64,000 nt of DNA from Phormidesmis priestleyi ULC007 (GTDB lineage Bacteria > Cyanobacteriota > Cyanobacteriia > Leptolyngbyales > Leptolyngbyaceae): assembly GCF_001895925.1 (NCBI RefSeq), contig NZ_MPPI01000016.1, positions 21,795-85,794 of the forward strand. The letters are read 5' to 3'. How positions within the stretch are numbered: the first letter of the stretch is position 1; each line of letters starts with the position of its first letter. Below are positions 1 through 6,774 of the stretch, piece by piece. The notes beneath the pieces are model-generated. The model worked only from the letters and a program-made list of their open reading frames with translations. It made no database searches and was not told the DNA's origin. Both the position numbers and the translations under genes were made by a program.

Positions 1-296
1 GGAAGAAGATGAATGCTGCCCTGACGACCAAAAAAGGATTGTTTTTGCTTCAGAATGGGACTGACATCGTAAACGGCTTCTTCGATCGCGCAACGTCCCC
101 ATAAATAATCGTTTAGGGTATAGCGCATTTGATCTTCTTCCAGCCCAAATAAAACGTGAATTCCGGGCGATTGGATGTCGGTGTCAACTACTCCAACTCG
201 GCGACCAGAACGAGCGATCAGCGTAGCGAGGTTACTGGTAACGTTTGATTTACCAGTTCCGCCACGAAACGAATGAACCGAGATTATTTCAGACAC
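1..296 (-). CDS. ParA/MinD-family ATPase, N-terminal part (runs off left edge)
   Basis: The gene reads from a GTG start at 296 towards the left edge, so only about 98 residues are seen. It opens with SEIISVHSFRGGTGKSN, a deviant Walker A (GGTGKS) of the ParA/MinD/CpaE ATPase class, followed by the VVDTDIQSPGIH segment typical of the Walker A' region. These ATPases dimerise on ATP and position or partition cargo; the cargo here is unknown. It lies 49 bp downstream of the haem sensor gene on the same strand, so the two are probably cotranscribed. The C-terminal half is outside the window. Confidence 0.8.
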   Translation of the reverse strand, partial: MSEIISVHSFRGGTGKSNVTSNLATLIARSGRRVGVVDTDIQSPGIHVLFGLEEDQMRYTLNDYLWGRCAIEEAVYDVSPILKQKQSFFGRQGSIHLL

Positions 297-345
297 GATA
301 AATCCTCAAGGGTGAAACGACTGGTTAGATTAACTTAAACAATAA

Positions 346-1410
346 TTATTCATCCACAGCATCGCGCTTGCTTCTCATGGCTCTCGCCTCCTCCTGCAAT
401 TTTTGAAACGATTCTGATTCAGCGATTTCAGCAACTTGACGTGCCCGCTTATTGTCGTCAATTTCAAGACGAAGTTTTTGCAACTGTTGTCTGAGTTGTT
501 GCTCACGAGCATAAATTTCCTGCACCATACGTTGAAACACTCGTCCCAATTGTCCTAGCTCATCGTTTCGCTTGACGATCGCCTTAAGTTTTCCATGCTC
601 AAACTCTGCCGCTTCCTCAGCGCTGATTTCATCCATACTGATTTTTTGAGCGAGTTGCGCCATGGGCTTAATCGGTTGCAGCACGTTTCGCTTGAGCAAA
701 TAGTTAATCAGTAAAATAACTAGTGCGAAAATACCCACGAATATACTAATGATCAAAAAAGATGCACGATTGGCATCGTCAAAGACTTTGCTAGCAGGAA
801 CGTAAATAATTTGGCTGCCTAACACTTCGTTGAGTTTCCATCCAAAGCCATTTTCTGAACCATAGCTGGCGATGTGGCTTTTTGGAGCGGCTTCTGGTGT
901 GCTGTGACAGCGCAAACAGGTCGCATTTTTGACTGAAAATGGACGAGCGCTATAAAACATCTTTTCGCCCACCGAGTCGCGAAATCCAGATATATTTTTC
1001 AGCCCTGATTCGCTGTTAAATCGTTTTGTGATACCCGCTTCAAACTCATCGGCTTTATCTCGTAAATTGGTTGGGTTTAGCAGCGCATCTTTATAAAAGA
1101 AGTCTTTATAGTCTTCATTTTTGCGAAGACTCTCAAAGACTTCTCTGACGGTGTAACTAGGAATGACTTCGGGAATAAACGTGGCTTGAGTGTCAACCAT
1201 CGGCATCAAGAGAGGGCTGACGTGAGTGTTTGTGAAAGCGCGTACCGAGTTCATCGTTTCTGCCAAAATTTGGCTGCGGTAGCCGATTTCAGATTCGGCT
1301 TTTTGCTCAAGGGCATGAGATAATGCAAAACCACTGATGACGATCGCACCAACAAACACCAGCGATAGAAGTAAAGTAAATTTTGTTGCCAATTTGAATC
1401 GATTAAACAT
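346..1410 (-). CDS. Tll0287-like c-type haem sensor with HAMP domain
   Basis: A 354-residue membrane protein. An N-terminal membrane segment (about residues 10-32) is followed by an extracytoplasmic domain carrying a single CLRCH haem-c motif near residue 168. A second membrane segment (about 218-240) leads into a HAMP-like region (about 241-300) and a C-terminal coiled coil rich in Q, R and E. This matches the Tll0287-like (DUF3365) family, proposed to sense redox state or gas through covalent haem. There is no kinase or methyl-accepting domain, so a signal would have to pass to a partner, perhaps the ParA-like protein encoded next. Start at 1410 follows GGAAACGACC. Confidence 0.85.
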   Translation of the reverse strand: MFNRFKLATKFTLLLSLVFVGAIVISGFALSHALEQKAESEIGYRSQILAETMNSVRAFTNTHVSPLLMPMVDTQATFIPEVIPSYTVREVFESLRKNEDYKDFFYKDALLNPTNLRDKADEFEAGITKRFNSESGLKNISGFRDSVGEKMFYSARPFSVKNATCLRCHSTPEAAPKSHIASYGSENGFGWKLNEVLGSQIIYVPASKVFDDANRASFLIISIFVGIFALVILLINYLLKRNVLQPIKPMAQLAQKISMDEISAEEAAEFEHGKLKAIVKRNDELGQLGRVFQRMVQEIYAREQQLRQQLQKLRLEIDDNKRARQVAEIAESESFQKLQEEARAMRSKRDAVDE

Positions 1411-1851
1411 GGTCGTTTCCGTTGGTATTTACAACACTGCTGAAAATTTACGGATACTCATAAATCATTGGGCTTAAAATCTCTCGGCAATCATCTTAAT
1501 AGTCTGTTACCGATCGAGATCAGTTCTAATAATTCATTGACGCTTATACGTTTATTCATACTGCGATATGCACTGAAAGCACCACATTGAGCGTGCATTC
1601 ATCACTTTAGTTGGAGCGATCGGCGATCGCCTATAACGAAAGTCCGGGGTGTGATTTAACCGTGTGCAGCGAAAGTCAGACCGCCTCTACCTACTTCGCC
1701 TTAGACCGAATCCTAGACGTTTTTCAGATGTGCATCCCTAGGTGAAATTCGTATTCTAGGGACATCAAGCAGGAAACGAATGAAGCGATTCACGCAATCA
1801 CAATTCTGTTTGAGTCAACACACAAACACACAAACCAAGGAGAAACACATC
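1411..1851. promoter_or_regulatory. Divergent upstream region with hairpin
   Basis: About 440 bp between the haem sensor (minus) and the first peptide gene (plus). A HIP1-type site (CGGCGATCGCC) lies near 1621. A stem TCCCTAG/CTAGGGA (1735-1741 with 1756-1762) sits about 90 bp before the first peptide start at 1852. An in-frame ATG at 1780 lies upstream of 1852 but has no convincing ribosome site. No promoter boxes are clear enough to name. Both flanking transcripts must start here. Confidence 0.4.
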
Positions 1852-2067
1852 ATGTCTGAGAACAACTATTCTATGGAACTGTCTGCTGAAGATCTCGATC
1901 TCGTGGCTGGTGGCGCAAGACGATTTGCGGCTGCTGAAACCCAAGAACTCACTGACTTCCAAGCTAGCACCCTGAATTCTAGTCGCGGCGGTGTTAGCAG
2001 CACCAACATTCAGGAAACCGACGACTTCAAGGCTGCCATCATCGAAGCGACCGAAACTGGCAACTAG
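1852..2067 (+). CDS. Double-glycine leader peptide 1 (bacteriocin-like precursor)
   Basis: A 71-residue peptide. AAGGAG at 1838-1843 is well spaced from ATG 1852, so I prefer this to the ATG at 1780. The leader ends ELSAEDLDLVAGG, the type cut by C39 peptidases. After GG come about 50 residues (ARRFAAAETQELTDF onward) without cysteine, rich in T, S, A, D and E, ending ATETGN. The part after GG holds two similar segments (QELTDFQAS and QETDDFKAA) and a second GG (SSRGG). It resembles the cyanobacterial CTB-type double-glycine bacteriocins by its leader. It is followed by four more such genes and the exporter that would process it. The activity of the product is unknown. Confidence 0.8.
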   Translation: MSENNYSMELSAEDLDLVAGGARRFAAAETQELTDFQASTLNSSRGGVSSTNIQETDDFKAAIIEATETGN

Positions 2068-2172
2068 TTCCACTGTTTGATTGCAACTTAGAGAGGTGCT
2101 TTCTCAAGGTAAATCCTCTCTGCTCAACTTCCTGACCGATCGTCAACTAACCACACTTTAAGGAGAACAAAA

Positions 2173-2394
2173 ATGAATTCCATCGACCCTATCCAATCTC
2201 AAGAATTGTCTGCTGAAGATCTCGATTTAGTGGCTGGTGGCGCAAGACGATTTGCGGCTGCTGAGACTCAAGAACTCACTGACTTCCAAGCTAGCACCCT
2301 CAATTCTAGTCGCGGCGGTGTTAGCAGCACCAACATTCAAGAAACCGACGACTTCAAAGCTGCCATCTTTGAAGTGACCGAAACGGGCAACTAA
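2173..2394 (+). CDS. Double-glycine leader peptide 2
   Basis: A 73-residue paralogue of peptide 1, with AAGGAG ten bases before ATG 2173. The leader has a different first ten residues but the same ELSAEDLDLVAGG cleavage motif. The middle of the gene is almost identical to peptide 1 at DNA level, while the last 70 bp (from the AGCACCAACATTC stretch to the stop) are identical to peptide 3. The gene is therefore a mosaic. No cysteine is present. Its role is inferred from the leader and the neighbouring C39 exporter. Confidence 0.8.
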   Translation: MNSIDPIQSQELSAEDLDLVAGGARRFAAAETQELTDFQASTLNSSRGGVSSTNIQETDDFKAAIFEVTETGN

Positions 2395-2463
2395 AGTCTG
2401 TCTTTTCAACCTTATCTAGTTCACTGATACATCACATACCCATACATCACAAGGAGAATGACC

Positions 2464-2682
2464 ATGACCTCAGAATCACACATCACCGTGGAACTGTCTG
2501 CTGAAGATCTCGACCTAGTTGCAGGCGGTGCTCGTCGCGAAGCCGCAGCCTTCACCGCAGAACTACAAGACGTTCAGATCAGCACACTATCAGCCGATCG
2601 CAACGGGGTTCGCAGCACCAACATTCAAGAAACCGACGACTTCAAAGCTGCCATCTTTGAAGTGACCGAAACGGGCAACTAA
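2464..2682 (+). CDS. Double-glycine leader peptide 3
   Basis: A 72-residue peptide. AAGGAG at 2451-2456 lies one base from the ATG at 2458 but seven from the ATG at 2464, so 2464 is the better start. The leader motif ELSAEDLDLVAGG is kept. The first half of the part after GG (ARREAAAFTAELQDVQIS) differs from peptides 1 and 2, while the end (STNIQETDDFKAAIFEV onward) is the same as peptide 2. The second GG of peptides 1 and 2 is replaced by NG. No cysteine. Confidence 0.8.
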   Translation: MTSESHITVELSAEDLDLVAGGARREAAAFTAELQDVQISTLSADRNGVRSTNIQETDDFKAAIFEVTETGN

Positions 2683-2722
2683 CCCCACGATCGGAATCGA
2701 GAGATAGTTTTCTAAACAAACT

Positions 2723-2754
2723 CTCATAGGGGCATGGCAGCGTGCCCCTATGAG
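2723..2754. repeat. 12-bp perfect hairpin after peptide 3
   Basis: Arms CTCATAGGGGCA and TGCCCCTATGAG enclose an 8-base loop, 40 bp downstream of peptide 3. No T-run follows, so it may be a processing or RNA-stability hairpin rather than an intrinsic terminator. It belongs to the GTAGGGGC/GCCCCTAC palindromes seen elsewhere (21796, 29424, 35191, 49810) and overlaps the left end of the next element by two bases. Confidence 0.6.
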
Positions 2755-2927
2755 ACCTCCTGCGTGAATAGGATTTCAGATATAAACTGCTCTCAGGTCT
2801 CGCTCCGTTTAGGTCGGCTTGTGCCCCCTAAATCCCCCATTCTGGGGGACTTTGAGAAGACTTACGGTTTCAAAGTCCCCCATTCTGGGGGATTTAGGGG
2901 GCGTTCCCGGATTTGTGCAGGAGGTCT
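2753..2927. mobile_element. MITE-like element, AGACCTCCTGC ends, G-rich core
   Basis: A 175-bp non-coding element with terminal inverted repeats AGACCTCCTGC (2753) and GCAGGAGGTCT (ending 2927). Its core (2823-2902) is a compound palindrome: CCCCCTAAATCCCCC, then GGGGGACTTTGA, a short spacer, TCAAAGTCCCCC, then GGGGGATTTAGGGGGC. The right end is shared with the 81-bp element at 23188, which has a visible target duplication. It lies between peptides 3 and 4 and may separate their transcripts. No transposase is encoded. Confidence 0.7.
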
Positions 2928-2961
2928 ATTTAACCGATACCCCCAATAAGGAGAACCCCCT

Positions 2962-3249
2962 ATGTCAGATGACCAAATTAAGCCCACCGATGCTGTCGAG
3001 TTGTCCGATGAGGAATTAGAGGACGTGGCAGGCGGTTTCAATCTCCGTTTGAATGCCGCTTTTTTCCGACAGACTAATATCTCAACTTCACAAGAGACTG
3101 GAGGATATGGTTCCTCAAAGTCTACGTTTGCGGCAGAAAACATCGAATCTGTCGGTCTTCAAATTCTGATCACCGATGCCAGTGCAGAAGACCTTGATGC
3201 TCTGAGTGGGCTGCTAGGAAGTGCGACTGCGATCGACGGTTCAGACTAA
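2962..3249 (+). CDS. Double-glycine leader peptide 4
   Basis: A 95-residue peptide with AAGGAG upstream of ATG 2962. The leader ends ELSDEELEDVAGG, so it should use the same processing exporter. The part after GG (FNLRLNAAFFRQ onward, about 70 residues) is unrelated to peptides 1-3, is Ser/Thr rich and lacks cysteine. It ends with an acidic segment that again resembles a leader (DASAEDLDALSGLLG). I do not recognise the mature part. Confidence 0.75.
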   Translation: MSDDQIKPTDAVELSDEELEDVAGGFNLRLNAAFFRQTNISTSQETGGYGSSKSTFAAENIESVGLQILITDASAEDLDALSGLLGSATAIDGSD

Positions 3250-3297
3250 ACACAACGACTCATAAAATAGCAAAAAATAGCAAGGAGAACAATTCTA

Positions 3298-3525
3298 ATG
3301 GACAACAAAAAGCAACCTAAACCACAAGAGCTATCGGCTCAAGAACTTGCAGAAATCGCAGGTGGTGCTGCTGAATATCAACCAGGCAAGTATCCAGCCG
3401 ATAGTATATACGATACCGCCAAAGAAGCGATTTCAAAAAAGATTACCGATAAGGTGTCTGGTTATTACAACGACGATTCGGGAGTTGTTCCCTCCCCTAA
3501 TCAATCACCGCCGTTGATTCCATAG
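3298..3525 (+). CDS. Double-glycine leader peptide 5
   Basis: A 75-residue peptide with AAGGAG before ATG 3298. The leader ends ELSAQELAEIAGG. The part after GG (AAEYQPGKYPADSIYD onward) is about 50 residues, rich in Y, D, K and P, without cysteine, and ends in a proline-rich tail (PSPNQSPPLIP). It is unrelated to peptides 1-4 outside the leader. It closes the precursor array before the exporter genes. Confidence 0.75.
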   Translation: MDNKKQPKPQELSAQELAEIAGGAAEYQPGKYPADSIYDTAKEAISKKITDKVSGYYNDDSGVVPSPNQSPPLIP

Positions 3526-3587
3526 TAATCCTGAATGATTTGTGGGATGGGCATCCTGCCCGTACAGGCTAGAAGCTCCACTCTTAC

Positions 3588-3762
3588 CTACCGTGTATAC
3601 GTAAGTCCTTTCGCTTCGTTATGAGCGGCTTCTGCCCCCTAAATCTCCCCAAATTGGGGGACTTTGAAACTGAAAGTCTGGGGTCAAAGTCCCGCAGGAT
3701 GGAGGATTTAGGGGGCGACCCCCAGCAATCTAAACTTAAAGCAATTTGTGTATACACGGTAG
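3588..3762. mobile_element. MITE-like element, CTACCGTGTATAC ends, G-rich core
   Basis: Perfect 13-bp terminal inverted repeats CTACCGTGTATAC and GTATACACGGTAG surround the same G-rich palindromic core as the element at 2753. It is flanked by a 10-bp direct repeat CCACTCTTAC (3578-3587 and 3764-3773, with one extra base on the right), which looks like a target-site duplication. It encodes no protein; the open frames through it are artefacts of the palindrome. Confidence 0.7.
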
Positions 3763-4022
3763 CCCACTCTTACAAATCAACAACTCCTGTATTACGGACT
3801 TCACCACACTCATTCTACAGATGCTTCGTTAAATTGTGCTCTCTTCGTTGAATTTTGACTGCTACTCTCTTCTCTCTCAACAAGCATCTGTAGTTTCATT
3901 CTAAAAAATTAGTATCTCCTACACGAGTTGCATAACACAGCAAAACCAATCGTGATCTTTTACTAGCTCCCTTATCCCCTCCGATCGATTCCCTCGTAGC
4001 AACACAGAAGGAAGTTAAATTT
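3763..4022 (+). promoter_or_regulatory. Leader of export operon with long-range inverted repeat
   Basis: Non-coding region before the cyclic-nucleotide-binding-like gene. It holds a perfect 12-bp inverted repeat, CTACAGATGCTT (3815-3826) and AAGCATCTGTAG (3882-3893), with 55 bases between the arms. In RNA this could form a long-loop stem; in DNA it could be a split operator. GGAAG precedes the ATG at 4023. No clear promoter boxes are claimed. Confidence 0.4.
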
Positions 4023-5117
4023 ATGACAGAAGTTCTACTAAAGGAACTGAGTAGCAGTGATGTTGACTGGATCTTGGCAACGGGTCGGAGAGAAGAAGTG
4101 ACGGCTGGCACGACCCTGATCCGCCAAGGTACATTGGTTAATGCTCTCTACATTCTGCTAGATGGCGCATTGACCGTTTCAGTTGCTCAGGCTGACGATA
4201 ACCCGATCGGTCGGGCGTTTGCTGCCCTCGAAGGGGGCGAACTGTCAGGGCGAGAAATCGCCAGACTCACCAATGGGGAGGTAGTCGGAGAACTGCCGTT
4301 CTTAACCTCCTACCAGTCTTCTACCACCGTCAAAGCACTCAGAAAATCGCTGGTGTTGATGATTCCGCAACAGCAGCTTATGGAGAAATTGCAGACAGAC
4401 ATCACGTTTGCGGCTCATCTCTATCGGGCGATCGCGGTTTTGTTGGCGCACCGACTAGAGCAGATTGTTAGTCAGATTGGACATAGTACGATCGTGTTAT
4501 GCCAGCCTCAGATTCGAGAAATTTTGTGCACGTTTGCAGAGTTAAACGATAGTGATATTGGTTGGATGATTGCTGCGGGCAATGCTGTGAGGATTGCTGC
4601 GGGCGATGTCTTGTTCCATGCTGGCAGACCCGTTGACGCATTTTACATTTTGCTAGATGGGAAAATGGTTACCTCGATCGCTGACGACGAAAGCAATCCT
4701 CTAACTCGTGCCTTTTCAAACTTAGAAGAAACCGATCACGTCGAACGAGAGTTTGCAAAACTATCGCGAGGCGACATGGTAGGCGAAACGCCTTTTGTGG
4801 AGGCGAGTCCGCCTGCGATGACAATTCGGGCAGTTGAGGATGCGATCGTGCTAGCAATTCCGCGCTGGCGGCTGGCGGCAAAACTGCTGCACGATGTTGG
4901 GTTTGCGGCTCGATTTTATCGCGTGTTAGCGATTTTGTTAGCCGACAAACAGCAAGGCATCATCAATCGGTTGGGCTACGGCAGAATCACCTACAGCTCA
5001 GGTCGATCTCTCGACGATCGCTTGACCTACGAAGATGAACTGAGTTCGGGCTTTTTGGCTCAGGTAACGCTAGCGGGTACTCGATTTGACTGGATGCTGA
5101 AACAGATTCGAGGGTAG
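4023..5117 (+). CDS. Tandem cyclic-nucleotide-binding-like domain protein of the export operon
   Basis: A 364-residue soluble protein made of two similar cNMP-binding-type beta-barrel domains (about 10-150 and 175-325). Each has an ILLDG strand, an insert (DDNPIGRAF and DESNPLTRAF), a G-E-V-V-G-E or G-D-M-V-G-E turn and a following helix with AxLYRxxAxLLA or AxFYRVLAILLA. There is no helix-turn-helix, so it is not a CRP-type transcription factor as such. Genes of this kind accompany NHLM-type peptide exporters in cyanobacteria, and this one stands directly before the HlyD and ABC genes. It may regulate or scaffold the transporter (inference). Whether it binds a nucleotide is unknown. Confidence 0.75.
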   Translation: MTEVLLKELSSSDVDWILATGRREEVTAGTTLIRQGTLVNALYILLDGALTVSVAQADDNPIGRAFAALEGGELSGREIARLTNGEVVGELPFLTSYQSSTTVKALRKSLVLMIPQQQLMEKLQTDITFAAHLYRAIAVLLAHRLEQIVSQIGHSTIVLCQPQIREILCTFAELNDSDIGWMIAAGNAVRIAAGDVLFHAGRPVDAFYILLDGKMVTSIADDESNPLTRAFSNLEETDHVEREFAKLSRGDMVGETPFVEASPPAMTIRAVEDAIVLAIPRWRLAAKLLHDVGFAARFYRVLAILLADKQQGIINRLGYGRITYSSGRSLDDRLTYEDELSSGFLAQVTLAGTRFDWMLKQIRG

Positions 5118-5136
5118 GGGCATGGCTATTGCCGTA

Positions 5137-5224
5137 GCCCTCACCCTAAATCCCTCTCCCCGTGGGAGAGGGACTTTGAATCTGGCTCCCTTCTCCCACG
5201 GGGAGAAGGGTTGGGGATGAGGGC
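5137..5224. repeat. Palindromic repeat CCCTCACCCTAAATCCCTCTCC type
   Basis: An inverted repeat with outer arms GCCCTCACCC...GGGATGAGGGC and inner hairpins CTCTCCCCGTGGGAGAGGG and CTTCTCCCACGGGGAGAAGG. It lies 20 bp after the stop of the tandem-domain gene and 106 bp before the HlyD gene. Relatives occur at 36168-36310 and split around the element at 12001. It could attenuate transcription inside the operon. Confidence 0.6.
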
Positions 5225-5329
5225 GACAAGCCAGGCATCACCACGATTTGAACTCAAGTTGACACCAAGGGGGCACCCCGATGCCGCACCCCGATCGCAT
5301 GTAAATTTCGACAATTGAATGGAGTCAGT

Positions 5330-6772
5330 ATGGTCACGATCAACAAGAACAACCTATTCCGAAAAGAAGCCCTCGATCGCTTGTCGTCTCCAGAGCGACT
5401 CGATCAACTGATGCAAATTGTTCAGCCTAAGAAGTGGATTCCGTTAGCGGCGATGGGATCTTTGATTGCGGTTGGGCTGACCTGGAGCGTTTTCGGTCGC
5501 ATTCCCATTACTGTTACAGGGCAGGGTGTCGTTGTTTATCCTAGCAAGGTGACGGCGTTTCAGTCTCCCAGTTCTGGGAAGATTCTCACTCTGAATATTC
5601 GTCCGGGTGATCAGGTGAAAAAAGGGCAGGTGATTGCCACGATCGACCAGACTGAACTGCAAGAAAAGTTAGACCTAGCTCGTGCCAAAATGGTTCAACT
5701 GCAAGAGCAAGATCGCGTTGCAAATTCACTGCAACTCCAGCGAACAGTCTTAGATAAGGGTGCCTTGCAACAACAGCGTCAGGCACTCCAGCAAAGTTTA
5801 GAGACAACTCAATCCGTCACACCAATTATTAGAGATAAAGGTCTTAATTCAATTCGGCAAGAGCGGCAGAACTTAGAGCAACGATTGCAGACGACGCGAG
5901 ATCTTTTACCGACCTTCAAACAGCGATTTGAGTTGCGGCAGCAGCTACGCCAAGAGGGTGCTGTGTCGAGTGATAGCGTGCTTCAGGCACAGCAAGAATT
6001 TCTTAACAGCCAAACTAAAATCAACGAAATTCAATCGGAACAGAAACAGCTTGATGTCAAAGAAGCTGATGCTCAACGACAATTTTTAGAGAACGTCAAT
6101 GCAACCAAAGATTTGCAAGCTCAGTTAGCAACACTAGACACAAAACTCGCAGGTCAAGCAGAACAAGATTTAGCCATTGCAACGAACCGTAAAAAAGAAA
6201 TTCAAGACACAGAGCGAACGATCGTACAACTGCAATCACAATTAAAAGGCAAAAGCCAGGTAAAAAGTAATTTTGATGGGCGAGTGTTAGAGGTTGTCGC
6301 CGTTTTAGGACAAACACTCGAAGAAGGAGGACGAATGGGCACGATCGAAGCTCAAGACTCCTCAAATAAATTGGTCGGGGTGGCATTTTTCCCAGTCAGT
6401 GAGGGCAAAAAGATTCAGAAGGGAATGGAGCTACAAGTTACCCCGTCTACGGTCAAACGAGAACGCTTTGGGGGCATTGTGGCAACCGTCACGAATATAT
6501 CTGAGTTTCCGGTGACAAAAGAGGGTGCAGCGAGCGTGGTCGGCGGAACTGAAGTCTTGCAGAGCCTGCTCACTAAAGAGCCACAAATTCAAGTTTTTGC
6601 AGAGCTTCAACCTGACGCTTCGACAAAGAGCCATTTTCGTTGGTCTTCATCTAAGGGTCCCGAAACCCAAGTCACACCAGGTACGACGACCTCAGTGCGC
6701 GTCAAAATCGATGAACAATCTCCGATTTCGTTTGTCTTTCCGATTCTGCGATCGTGGAGTGGAGCTTACTGA
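5330..6772 (+). CDS. HlyD-type membrane-fusion protein of NHLM peptide exporter
   Basis: A 480-residue periplasmic adaptor that would link the inner-membrane ABC exporter to an outer-membrane channel. One membrane segment lies near residues 37-58, followed by a lipoyl-like half motif (PSSGKILTLNIRPGDQVKKG), a long Q/E/R-rich coiled coil (about 115-310), the second lipoyl half and a beta-barrel. Length and architecture fit the NHLM bacteriocin secretion protein family. ATG 5330 has GGAG five bases upstream, so I prefer it to the in-frame TTG at 5315. The next gene starts two bases after its stop. Confidence 0.85.
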   Translation: MVTINKNNLFRKEALDRLSSPERLDQLMQIVQPKKWIPLAAMGSLIAVGLTWSVFGRIPITVTGQGVVVYPSKVTAFQSPSSGKILTLNIRPGDQVKKGQVIATIDQTELQEKLDLARAKMVQLQEQDRVANSLQLQRTVLDKGALQQQRQALQQSLETTQSVTPIIRDKGLNSIRQERQNLEQRLQTTRDLLPTFKQRFELRQQLRQEGAVSSDSVLQAQQEFLNSQTKINEIQSEQKQLDVKEADAQRQFLENVNATKDLQAQLATLDTKLAGQAEQDLAIATNRKKEIQDTERTIVQLQSQLKGKSQVKSNFDGRVLEVVAVLGQTLEEGGRMGTIEAQDSSNKLVGVAFFPVSEGKKIQKGMELQVTPSTVKRERFGGIVATVTNISEFPVTKEGAASVVGGTEVLQSLLTKEPQIQVFAELQPDASTKSHFRWSSSKGPETQVTPGTTTSVRVKIDEQSPISFVFPILRSWSGAY

Positions 6773-6774
6773 TT

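Noticed and set aside
1780..1851. Longer peptide 1 starting at ATG 1780
   Set aside because: It adds 24 residues unlike the other leaders, while AAGGAG sits correctly for ATG 1852.
2734..3019. Open frames through 2734-3019 on both strands
   Set aside because: They run through the palindromic MITE core and encode P/G/K-rich nonsense that recurs at every core copy.
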